This document shows, piece after piece, positions 1 to 6,311 of a stretch of 9,350 bases of DNA. The notes beneath the pieces were generated by a model. That model had not been told where the DNA came from, made no database searches, and worked only from the letters and a program-made list of their open reading frames with translations. The translations under genes were made by a program, and so were the position numbers. Numbering within the stretch: the first letter of the stretch is position 1; each line of letters begins with the position of its first letter. This DNA is from Candidatus Omnitrophota bacterium (GTDB lineage: Bacteria > Omnitrophota > Gorgyraeia > Zapsychrales > JANLHA01): positions 1 to 9,350 of the forward strand of contig JAHFFS010000040.1 in assembly GCA_023247815.1 (NCBI GenBank), written 5' to 3'.

Positions 1-1130
1 CCCCGACCGAAATCTTGGCACAGCAGCATTTTGAGAAGATCCAGAATTTGTTAGCTGATGGACCGTTTGCGGATTTGAAAATAGCCCTTTTAATCGGCAG
101 TGTGAGCAAACAAAAAAAAGAATTGGTCCTTCATCACTTGAAGCAGGGGGACATTGATTTGATTGTCGGGACGCACGCGCTTTTAAGCGAAATGGTGGAC
201 TTTAAGGATTTGAGTTTTGTTGTCATCGACGAGCAGCATAAATTCGGAGTGCGCCAACGAGCACTCTTGTCAGACAAAGGAACCAATCCAGATGTCTTGG
301 TGATGACCGCAACCCCGATTCCACGGACCTTGAGCCTAACGCTCTTTGGTGATTTGGACGTTTCCATTCTCGATGAAATGCCGAAGGATCGCGGTAAGGT
401 GAAGACCGAACATTATGGTATTGATGAAGAGGGCGAAGTTTTTGAGAAGGTCAGAAATCTCGTCGGACTTGGTCAGCAAGCGTATATCATTTATCCGCTC
501 GTCGAAGAATCAGAAAAATTGGATTTGAAGGCCGCACAGACGAGTTTTCAGCAATTGCAAAAAGGTGTCTTCAAAGGGATTCCAATGGGGCTGGTCCATG
601 GCCAGATGAAACGGGAACAGGCCGAGCAAGTCATGGAGAAATTTAAAAGCGGAGAAATCAAAATTTTGGTCGCGACCACTGTTTTAGAAGTTGGGATTGA
701 TGTTGCCAATGCCAACGTTATGGTGATTGAGCATGCGGAACGTTTTGGTCTGGCTCAGCTGCATCAATTGCGGGGACGGATTGGCCGGGGCAAGGAAGAT
801 GCCAGTTGTTTTTTGATTGCTGATCCGCAGACCGTCGAGGCCCAGCTGCGGATGGAGACGATTGTCGCTCTTACGGATGGGTTTAAACTGGCCGAGCAAG
901 ATTTGTTGATCCGTGGGCCTGGCCATTATTTTGGCCGGCATCAGCATGGATTAAATGAACTGCGGTTCGCAAATCCTTTGACACAGATTGATATTTTGGA
1001 ATTGGCGCGTGATGAGGCCAAGGAAGTGATTCATCAAGATCCCAATCTGAAAACAGAAAAGAATCAGGGATTAAAACAGGTCATTAAGGAACGTTTTCCA
1101 ACCTATTTGGCAAATATTGAAGCCGGTTAA
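1..1130 (+). CDS. recG: ATP-dependent DNA helicase RecG, C-terminal part (5' end outside window)
   Basis: RecG is a superfamily 2 DNA translocase that remodels stalled replication forks and branch-migrates Holliday junctions in the cytoplasm. The frame is open from base 3 and reads PTEILAQQHF, the RecG motif Ia, so the first ATG-like codon inside the window is not the start. In order there follow GTHALL (Ib), the DEQH Walker B box (228-239), TATPIPRTL (III, from 306), the helicase C-lobe with ATTVLEVGIDV (V), and QLRGRIGRG (VI), then a C-terminal segment ending in the region that corresponds to the TRG motif (FGRHQHGLNELRFANPLTQ). About 375 codons are present; full RecG is usually near 680-800 residues, so the wedge domain and Walker A lie upstream. 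It ends with TAA just before a GC-rich palindrome and rsmD. RecG next to rsmD and coaD is a common bacterial order. I see no defect. Confidence 0.96.
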   Translation, partial: PTEILAQQHFEKIQNLLADGPFADLKIALLIGSVSKQKKELVLHHLKQGDIDLIVGTHALLSEMVDFKDLSFVVIDEQHKFGVRQRALLSDKGTNPDVLVMTATPIPRTLSLTLFGDLDVSILDEMPKDRGKVKTEHYGIDEEGEVFEKVRNLVGLGQQAYIIYPLVEESEKLDLKAAQTSFQQLQKGVFKGIPMGLVHGQMKREQAEQVMEKFKSGEIKILVATTVLEVGIDVANANVMVIEHAERFGLAQLHQLRGRIGRGKEDASCFLIADPQTVEAQLRMETIVALTDGFKLAEQDLLIRGPGHYFGRHQHGLNELRFANPLTQIDILELARDEAKEVIHQDPNLKTEKNQGLKQVIKERFPTYLANIEAG

Positions 1131-1139
1131 AAATTTTAA

Positions 1140-1180
1140 AACCCCGGGAGTTGAACCCCCGGGGTTCAACTCCCGGGGTT
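1140..1180. repeat. Perfect 41-nt palindromic hairpin (20-bp arms, 1-nt centre)
   Basis: Bases 1140-1159 are the exact reverse complement of 1161-1180, with a single C at 1160. The design is nested: an outer block CCCCGGGAGTTGAA and its complement flank an inner CCCC-C-GGGG core. It lies between the recG stop (1130) and the rsmD ribosome binding site, whose GGAG begins at 1181, directly after the right arm. There is no T-tract after it, so it is not a standard Rho-independent terminator. It resembles REP-like interspersed hairpins. The extreme stem could protect mRNA ends, slow read-through from recG or affect rsmD translation; the role is inference. Confidence 0.9.
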
Positions 1181-1193
1181 GGAGAAAGGACTT

Positions 1194-1757
1194 ATGAAGA
1201 TTTTAGGTGGGGAATTCAATGGGCGCAATTTTTATATGCCGGCTGACATCCGGCCAAGCCAGAATGTCTTACGACAGTCGGTTTTTAATATCGTAGGGCA
1301 GGACTTATCCGAACTGACCTTTTTGGACGTTTTTGCCGGTAGTGGCGCTATCGGGTTTGAGGCGATTTCGCGCGGGGCAAAAAGGGTCACTTTTATTGAG
1401 CGGGACGATAAGTGCCTTAAGGTGATTGAGACCAATTGTGAACTGCTGGGCCTTACCGAAGACTTCAAAGCCCGTGAAAAATATGAGATTTGCAATATTG
1501 ATGCCTTTGTGGCCATCAAGAATTTTGCCAAGTCAAACCGGAAATTTGACATCATTTTCTTAGACCCGCCCTACGAGGTGGGGCTGGCCAAAAAAGCCTT
1601 GAAAACCCTAGAGGCCTATGATATATTAGCCCCCAAATCACTTGTTCTTATTGAACATAATCGTCGGGAGAATTTAACCGAAGTCTGTGAAAGATTGAAA
1701 CTTATAAAAGAACGCAAATACGGCCGCTCCTATTTAGCCGTTTTCGAGTTAAAATAA
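1194..1757 (+). CDS. rsmD: 16S rRNA (guanine(966)-N(2))-methyltransferase RsmD
   Basis: RsmD transfers a methyl group from S-adenosylmethionine to N2 of G966 (E. coli numbering) of 16S rRNA during 30S assembly. The 187-residue protein matches the family size. Visible motifs are the N-terminal MKILGGEFNGR, RPSQNVLRQSVFNI (20-33, the family RPT..vRE.lFni region with changes), the SAM-binding motif I LDVFAGSGAIGFEA (44-57), an acidic ribose-binding position in FIERD (E69) and the catalytic DPPY (124-127). I chose ATG 1194 because the family begins with this K-I-hydrophobic-GG pattern and because GGAG at 1181-1184 sits 9 bases upstream (AAGGA at 1186-1190 is too close). An in-frame TTG at 1179 lies inside the palindrome arm and is unlikely. 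The gene is followed by coaD after 51 bases, the usual neighbour. Confidence 0.94.
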   Translation: MKILGGEFNGRNFYMPADIRPSQNVLRQSVFNIVGQDLSELTFLDVFAGSGAIGFEAISRGAKRVTFIERDDKCLKVIETNCELLGLTEDFKAREKYEICNIDAFVAIKNFAKSNRKFDIIFLDPPYEVGLAKKALKTLEAYDILAPKSLVLIEHNRRENLTEVCERLKLIKERKYGRSYLAVFELK

Positions 1758-1808
1758 TAGATCTTCTCACTAAAAAATTCACCTTCCCTGAAAATTTAAG
1801 AGGTTTGC

Positions 1809-2294
1809 ATGATGGCGAAGACAGCCATTTACCCAGGAAGTTTTGATCCCATGACCAGCGGCCACGTGGACTTGATCCAGCGGGCGGTGCAGATTTTTGA
1901 CAGAGTGATCGTAGCGGTTTTGCGCAATACTCATAAAGATCCGCTTTTTCCGATCGAAGACCGGATTGCGATGATTAAAGCAGTGACGAAAAACATTAAG
2001 AAGGTGGAAGTCGAGGCTTTTGATGGATTGGTCATTGAGTTCGCAAAGCAAAAACAAGTGAATGTGTTGATCCGCGGGATCAGGATGATTTCGGATTTTG
2101 AATATGAATTTCAAATGGCTTTGACCAATCGTCGTCTAGCACCTGGGATTGAAACGGTTTTTTTAATGCCGTCGGAACAATACTCATTTCTTTCTTCAAC
2201 GTTGATTAAAGAAGCAGCCGCCTTAGGGGCAGATGTTTCGTCTTTTGTCCCCAAAGTGGTTGAAAAAAAATTGAAGGAACGTTTGGGACGATGA
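1809..2294 (+). CDS. coaD: Phosphopantetheine adenylyltransferase CoaD
   Basis: CoaD joins ATP and 4'-phosphopantetheine to give dephospho-CoA and pyrophosphate, the penultimate step of CoA synthesis. The 161-residue protein has the whole family signature: YPGSFDPMTSGH at 8-19, with the nucleotidyltransferase TxGH motif at 16-19; LIRGIR (87-92); and SSTLIKEAAALGADVSSFVP (129-148), which contains the ISST-type nucleotide-binding motif near the C-terminus. Two adjacent ATG codons (1809 and 1812) could start it; AAGAGG at 1798-1803 is 5 bases from the first and 8 from the second, so 1812 is also reasonable and costs one residue. Downstream lies a small imperfect hairpin and then the DUF177 gene. 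The product supplies CoA and, through it, the phosphopantetheine arm of the acyl carrier protein used by FabD and FabH encoded further on. Confidence 0.96.
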   Translation: MMAKTAIYPGSFDPMTSGHVDLIQRAVQIFDRVIVAVLRNTHKDPLFPIEDRIAMIKAVTKNIKKVEVEAFDGLVIEFAKQKQVNVLIRGIRMISDFEYEFQMALTNRRLAPGIETVFLMPSEQYSFLSSTLIKEAAALGADVSSFVPKVVEKKLKERLGR

Positions 2295-2303
2295 TTCAAG
2301 GAC

Positions 2304-2341
2304 GCGCTACAGAAAGTGCCAGCAAGGCATTTTTGTAACGC
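2304..2341. repeat. Imperfect hairpin, inverted member of a dispersed GGCGTTAC repeat family
   Basis: Bases 2304-2320 pair with 2326-2341 (mismatches at two positions and one bulged G), leaving a short AGCAA-type loop. Read on the minus strand from 2342 it starts GGCGTTACAAAAA and continues TGCC-TT-GCTGG. That matches the direct repeats at 7553-7577 and 8870-8894 with about three substitutions and one missing base. The minus-strand RNA would pair better, because one mismatch becomes G-U. It occupies most of the 68-base coaD-DUF177 gap and has no T-tract. I read it as a small interspersed element, not a terminator. Confidence 0.6.
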
Positions 2342-2362
2342 CTTCAAGACACGAAATAATTC

Positions 2363-2827
2363 ATGTTGCAGATCAATGTTGACAAGATCCCTGATGAAGG
2401 GTTGACGATCAATCATTCGTTGGAAGCCAGTGAGATCGATCTTTTAGATAAGAATTTTAAGGCAACGACACCTTTGCGTATTAAAGGTGTCGTTATGAAA
2501 GCCGCGGCGGCGCTGGAAGTCCAGCTCGAAGTGAAAGCCACGTATGAGTTCATCTGCGGCCGCTGTTTGGATCCGGTCCAGCAAGAGCGCACTGACCCTT
2601 TGAAGTTTTATGTTGAGATTGACCCGACGGTCGAATTTGTCAACCTTGGCGAAGATATCCGTCAAGAACTGCTGGTGGGTTTGGCGTGGATTGATGTTTG
2701 CAAGATCGACGATAAAGGGATTTGTCCGATCTGCGGTATTGACGGTTCAAAGATAGAACCAAAAGTCAAGAAGGGGATTCGCATCGTATCGCAAGACGAC
2801 AGCAGCGATTACGGGATCAGGATTTGA
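2363..2827 (+). CDS. DUF177 / YceD-like large ribosomal subunit accumulation protein
   Basis: This is a DUF177 (YceD) family protein, named for a role in 23S rRNA processing or 50S accumulation; its mechanism is not settled. The 154 residues start MLQINVDKIPDEGL, typical of the family, and contain the two expected cysteine clusters: C65-G-R-C68 in the middle and a C-terminal set with C113 and C121-P-I-C124-G, resembling the family's lC...CkGlCp.CG motif and likely binding a metal. The C-terminal tail is charged. ATG 2363 is the first good start; upstream bases show no convincing Shine-Dalgarno sequence, so expression may depend on read-through from coaD. Its position directly before rpmF is the classic yceD-rpmF-plsX-fabH order, which is strong support for the call. 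Confidence 0.88.
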   Translation: MLQINVDKIPDEGLTINHSLEASEIDLLDKNFKATTPLRIKGVVMKAAAALEVQLEVKATYEFICGRCLDPVQQERTDPLKFYVEIDPTVEFVNLGEDIRQELLVGLAWIDVCKIDDKGICPICGIDGSKIEPKVKKGIRIVSQDDSSDYGIRI

Positions 2828-2899
2828 CACGAGTTGTTATCGTTTTTGTTTAATCATTTTTAGAAATGAATTCTTTTCAATCAAATAGGAGAAGTTTGT

Positions 2900-3106
2900 A
2901 TGCCACTACCAAAAAGACAACATTCAAGACAACGCGGTCGTAAACGACGGACGCATTGGAAGGCGAGTATACCAAGTTTGTCGTCGTGCACGCATTGTGG
3001 TAAGCCGGTGATTCCGCATCGGGTCTGTCCTTTCTGTGGGTTTTATAAGGACAAACCAGTTGTGGACATCAAACCAAAAGCCAAAGAAGAAAAGCCAACT
3101 CCATAA
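2900..3106 (+). CDS. rpmF: 50S ribosomal protein L32
   Basis: L32 is a small zinc-ribbon-containing protein of the large ribosomal subunit. The 68-residue product begins MPLPKRQHSRQRGRKRR (the L32 basic N-terminus), followed by a four-cysteine zinc ribbon: C30-T-H-C33 and C43-P-F-C46-G, with H40 in the conserved PHRVCPFCG. The C-terminal tail from about residue 52 (lysine, glutamate and proline rich) is a little longer than in short L32 proteins. A strong AGGAG at 2887-2891 lies 8 bases before ATG 2900. A 72-base gap rich in A and T precedes it, without a promoter I can defend. It is the second gene of the usual yceD-rpmF-plsX-fabH block. Confidence 0.95.
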   Translation: MPLPKRQHSRQRGRKRRTHWKASIPSLSSCTHCGKPVIPHRVCPFCGFYKDKPVVDIKPKAKEEKPTP

Positions 3107-3160
3107 CTAGACCAAGTCGGTGGTTGAACCCGGGACGGTGTTTGGGAGGAGGATAGAGTC

Positions 3161-4150
3161 TTGAAGATTGTGGTTGATGCAATGGGTGGTGATCACGCGC
3201 CCAAGGCGATTATTGCGGGAGTCATTGAGGCTGTTAAGGAATTTCAGGTCGATATTGTGCTCGTCGGTATTGAAGACGCGGTCAGAGCGGAATTGGCCAA
3301 GTATGACTATCCGAAATCGAAAATTGAGATCATTCACGCTCCGGGAGTCGTGGAAATGGATGATCCGGCAACAGCCAGCATTCGCAGCAAGCGAAATTCT
3401 TCGATTACGATCGGCGTTGATTTATTGAATCGTCCGGGTTTTGATGCCTTTGTCAGTGCTGGCAATACCGGGGCAGTGGTCGCGGCCTCAACATTCAAGC
3501 TCGGGATGCTCCCGGACGTTGAGCGGCCTGCCATTGGTTTAGTTCTTCCTACCTTACAAGGTTGTTCCTTCCTGATCGATGTCGGTGCTAATCCAGATCC
3601 AAAACCAAAACATCTTTTACAATCAGGCTTGATGGCTGAGGTATATTCTCGTCAGGTCCTGGGTGTTGAAAATCCGCGAGTCGGGCTTGTCAACATCGGC
3701 GAGGAAGCGGCCAAGGGGACCGATTTTGTCAAAGAGAGTTTCCAATTGATGTCGGAAGGGTTAAACAATTTTGTCGGTTACGTCGAGGCCAATGATATTT
3801 TCAGCGGTAAGTTTGATTGCATCATTTGCGATGGATTTGTGGGCAACGTCATTATCAAGGTTTCTCAACATCTGATGGAATCAGCTGGCACGTTGATCAA
3901 GCGTGAAATCAAGAAAAGCCCTTTAGCTCTGCTGGGGGCTTTTTTAATGAAGTCGCGGCTCCTGCACATCAAACGATTAGCGGATTATTCCGAATATGGT
4001 GGAGCGCCTTTGCTGGGAGTCAATGGGATTGTGATGATCAGCCACGGGCGTTCCGGCCCTAAGGCCATCAAGAACGCGATCCGTGCGACGATGCGGGAAG
4101 TGGAACATCAGCTCATTTCAAAAATGATAAAAAAGGTGCATAAACAATGA
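3161..4150 (+). CDS. plsX: Phosphate acyltransferase PlsX
   Basis: PlsX converts acyl-ACP and phosphate to acyl-phosphate, the acyl donor for PlsY in phosphatidic acid synthesis, at the inner face of the membrane. The 329-residue protein has the canonical N-terminus MKIVVDAMGGDHAP, SAGNTGA (99-105), DVGAN (140-144), NIGEE (178-182), DGFVGNV (224-230), YGGAPLLGVNG (279-289) and HGRSG (295-299). The start is a TTG at 3161: the homologous N-terminus begins exactly there and GGGAGGAGG at 3144-3152 lies 8 bases upstream. The TTG may lower its translation relative to rpmF. Its TGA overlaps the fabH ATG (ATGA, 4147-4150), implying translational coupling. Confidence 0.96.
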   Translation: MKIVVDAMGGDHAPKAIIAGVIEAVKEFQVDIVLVGIEDAVRAELAKYDYPKSKIEIIHAPGVVEMDDPATASIRSKRNSSITIGVDLLNRPGFDAFVSAGNTGAVVAASTFKLGMLPDVERPAIGLVLPTLQGCSFLIDVGANPDPKPKHLLQSGLMAEVYSRQVLGVENPRVGLVNIGEEAAKGTDFVKESFQLMSEGLNNFVGYVEANDIFSGKFDCIICDGFVGNVIIKVSQHLMESAGTLIKREIKKSPLALLGAFLMKSRLLHIKRLADYSEYGGAPLLGVNGIVMISHGRSGPKAIKNAIRATMREVEHQLISKMIKKVHKQ

Positions 4151-5124
4151 GTGGGATTGGGATTTTAGGTGTAGGGCATTGTGTTCCGAAAAAAGTTTTA
4201 ACCAACCATGATTTAGAAAAGATGGTTGATACAACTGATGAGTGGATCCTGACGCGTACTGGCATCAAAGAGCGTCGCATTGCCGGCAAACATGAAAAAA
4301 ATAGCGATTTAGCGACGGGTGCGGCCCGGGAGGCGTTGAAGCAGGCCAATCTGAACGCGCATGATGTTGAGTTGATCATTGTCGCGACCATCAGTCCGGA
4401 CAGTAATTTTCCGTCGGTGGCGTGTTTGGTGCAAAAAGCGTTGGGCGCGAAAAAAGCAGCGGCGTTTGATATTGGGGCCGCGTGTTCGGGGTTTCTTTAC
4501 GCCATGACCACGGCCAAACAATTTTTGCAGAGTGGCATGTATCAAAACGCGCTGGTCATTGCTTCAGAGAAAATCACATCTTTGATCGATTGGAACGATC
4601 GCAGCACCTGTGTGCTTTTTGGCGACGGGGCCGGCGCCTGTGTGCTGGGGCCGGTGCGGGGTAAGCGCGGGATCATTTCGGAATTTATGCATGCTCAGGG
4701 CAACTTTGGTGATTTGATGGCAGTTGTTTTTGAAGACGGCGAACCTTTGAGTCAGCAGAATAAGACAATCGCCAAACCTTTTGTGGTGATGCAGGGGCAA
4801 GAGCTTTTTAAGATCGCGGTCAATTCGATGGCAGCGGCGGTGGAGCAGGCCATCAAAAAGGCGAAATTGAAATTGGAAGACATTGATTTGGTGGTTCCGC
4901 ATCAGGCGAACGATCGGATCATCAGCGCGGTCGCTAAGAAACTTAAAGTCCCGAAAGAGAAAATTTTTGTCAATATTGACCGCTACGGCAATATGTCGGC
5001 GGCATCGATCGCGGTCGCGTTGTATGAGGCGGTTGTGCAGGGACGGATCAAGAAGGGCGACAACGTTGCGCTGGTGACGTTTGGCGCTGGGTTAGTGAGT
5101 GCCGCGAATATTATCAAGTGGTGA
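4147..5124 (+). CDS. fabH: Beta-ketoacyl-ACP synthase III FabH
   Basis: FabH condenses acetyl-CoA (or a branched primer) with malonyl-ACP to start fatty acid synthesis. The 325-residue protein has the complete thiolase-fold catalytic triad: Cys113 in DIGAACSGF, His252 in VVPHQAND and Asn282 in RYGNMSAAS. Also present are TTDEWILTRTGIKERRIA near the N-terminus, the FGDGAGACVLG turn (158-168) and the C-terminal TFGAGLVSAA glycine-rich loop. GNMSAAS has Met where Thr is usual (GNTSAAS), a mild variant. The ATG overlaps the plsX stop. The gene ends at TGA 5122-5124, which itself overlaps a possible ATG (5124) in the fabD frame. It is the third gene of the rpmF-plsX-fabH-fabD lipid block. Confidence 0.97.
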   Translation: MSGIGILGVGHCVPKKVLTNHDLEKMVDTTDEWILTRTGIKERRIAGKHEKNSDLATGAAREALKQANLNAHDVELIIVATISPDSNFPSVACLVQKALGAKKAAAFDIGAACSGFLYAMTTAKQFLQSGMYQNALVIASEKITSLIDWNDRSTCVLFGDGAGACVLGPVRGKRGIISEFMHAQGNFGDLMAVVFEDGEPLSQQNKTIAKPFVVMQGQELFKIAVNSMAAAVEQAIKKAKLKLEDIDLVVPHQANDRIISAVAKKLKVPKEKIFVNIDRYGNMSAASIAVALYEAVVQGRIKKGDNVALVTFGAGLVSAANIIKW

Positions 5125-5139
5125 TGCTCCTCAATTCCG

Positions 5140-5189
5140 ACCCCGTAGGTCCACCCCGTAGGTCCACCTACGGGGTGGACCTACGGGGT
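5140..5189. repeat. Perfect 24-bp inverted repeat with 2-nt centre, built on a 13-bp tandem unit
   Basis: Bases 5140-5163 are the exact reverse complement of 5166-5189, with CC between. The left side is two tandem copies of the 13-mer CCCCGTAGGTCCA (5141-5153 and 5154-5166); the right side carries the complement. It lies between fabH and fabD, 16 bases before ATG 5205. Its nested layout (outer CCCCG..., inner CCCCG...CGGGG, outer complement) is like the palindrome at 1140-1180 although the letters differ. No T-tract follows. The frame through it is open and joins to fabD. Function is unknown: it could stabilise or attenuate the fabH-fabD transcript, or be a passive interspersed element. Confidence 0.92.
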
Positions 5190-5204
5190 TCATTGGTAAA
5201 TCCT

Positions 5205-6128
5205 ATGACTGACGTTGCGTTTATCTTCCCTGGACAGGGTGCCCAGTTTGTCGGTATGGGCAAAGAATTTTACGAAACTTCTCCTCAAGCCAGGGCGGTT
5301 TTTGATCAGGCCGACGCTGTGATGGCCAATGGTTTGAATGACGTTATCTTTAACGGCCCGTCGGAGAAACTCACTTCTACGGCCTATTGTCAGCCCGCGA
5401 TTTTTACGATGAGTCTTGCCAGCTTAAAGGCCTTAGAAACCCATCCGGTTTATCAACAAATGAATCCTCGTTTTGCCGCTGGTTTGAGTCTGGGCGAATA
5501 TTCTGCCTTAGCTGCCGCTGGAAATTTGTCTTTGACTGAAACGTTGAGGCTGGTGCAGAAGCGTTCGGAGTATATGGAAGAGGCGACCAGGAAGAATCCC
5601 GGCAAGATGGCGGCGATCATTGGTTTGGATAAAGAGAAGATAGCAGCTATTTGCGGGCAGACTGGGGCGGAGGTTGCGAATTTCAATTCTCCACAGCAGA
5701 TTGTGATCACCGGACACGCGGCTAAAGTAGAGACCGCGGCCCAACAGTGCAAAGAGGCTGGCGCGAAAAATGTGATCATGCTTGATGTGAGTGGCGCTTT
5801 TCATTCGTCTTTAATGAAGGTGGCCGCGGAAAAATTTGCGGGGCAGCTCATCAGCGTGGATATCAAAGAAGCAAAAATGGCGGTTGTCAGCAACGTCAAC
5901 GGCCGACCAGCCAAAGACGTGGAAGCAATTCGTCAAAATCTTGCCAAACAAATCACTTCACCTGTGCAGTGGGTGGAATCCATGCAGTATATCGCCTCGC
6001 AAGGGGTGACGCATTTTTTTGAAATCGGCCCTGGGAACGTCCTTAAAGGGCTGATCCGCCGCATCGACCCTAATCTCAAAGTCCACACCATCGCGAAGCC
6101 AAGTGATATTGAAGGTATTGCTTTTTAG
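5205..6128 (+). CDS. fabD: Malonyl-CoA:ACP transacylase FabD
   Basis: FabD moves malonyl from CoA to the acyl carrier protein, making the extender unit for FabH and later condensations. From ATG 5205 the protein is 307 residues, the normal length, beginning MTDVAFIFPGQGAQFVGMG. The nucleophile is Ser95 in GLSLGEYSAL, with Arg120 (KRSEYM), His200 (GAFHSSLM) and Gln249 (QITSPVQW) as expected partners, and FFEIGPGNVLKGL near the end. The usual His before the nucleophile (GHSLG) is Leu here. The start is uncertain: no good Shine-Dalgarno sequence precedes 5205, while the frame stays open upstream through the palindrome to ATG 5124, which overlaps the fabH stop as TGATG. That would add 27 residues unlike any FabD N-terminus. 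I prefer 5205 by homology. The usual partners fabG, acpP and fabF do not follow. Confidence 0.93.
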   Translation: MTDVAFIFPGQGAQFVGMGKEFYETSPQARAVFDQADAVMANGLNDVIFNGPSEKLTSTAYCQPAIFTMSLASLKALETHPVYQQMNPRFAAGLSLGEYSALAAAGNLSLTETLRLVQKRSEYMEEATRKNPGKMAAIIGLDKEKIAAICGQTGAEVANFNSPQQIVITGHAAKVETAAQQCKEAGAKNVIMLDVSGAFHSSLMKVAAEKFAGQLISVDIKEAKMAVVSNVNGRPAKDVEAIRQNLAKQITSPVQWVESMQYIASQGVTHFFEIGPGNVLKGLIRRIDPNLKVHTIAKPSDIEGIAF

Positions 6129-6311
6129 CAGAATCGACTTATTTTTGATTAAAGCTGCTGCTGGTCGAGGATGAAAGTTGTGTCATGACTGTGGCGAGAT
6201 GCGCTCAGTCCAATTTTTATAGGGCGGGGTTTTGTAATGCTCCTCATTAAGCAAGGGAAGGATTAGATGGGGCGACCACCAAATATGTAAATATTATGCT
6301 ATCCTTTTCTC
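6129..6311. other. Junction between lipid operon and accessory region (no gene seen)
   Basis: No coding region is supported in these 183 bases. There is no clear terminator after fabD; the only small inverted repeat is TAATG/CATTA around CTCCT at 6235-6249. Close to the next gene, TATTAT/TATGCT at 6292-6300 could serve as a -10 element, but I find no matching -35 at the right distance. This is where the conserved gene order ends and accessory DNA begins. Confidence 0.5.

Noticed and set aside
1140..1180. Palindrome as a Rho-independent terminator for recG
   Set aside because: The stem is strong, but no run of T follows on either strand's 3' side; the plus-strand sequence after it is the rsmD ribosome binding site.
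1179..1193. Longer rsmD start at TTG 1179
   Set aside because: It begins inside the palindrome arm, would lack a ribosome binding site, and adds five residues not seen in the family; ATG 1194 has GGAG at 9 bases.
3107..3160. Possible tRNA-like or repeat relic (GGTTGAACCCGGGA) before plsX
   Set aside because: Too short for a tRNA, no acceptor or anticodon stems, and the likeness to the 1140-1180 palindrome covers only about ten bases; it mainly holds the plsX ribosome binding site.
5124..6246. Shared 10-mer ATGCTCCTCA at 5124-5133 and 6237-6246
   Set aside because: Dozens of 10-base matches are expected by chance in a window this size.
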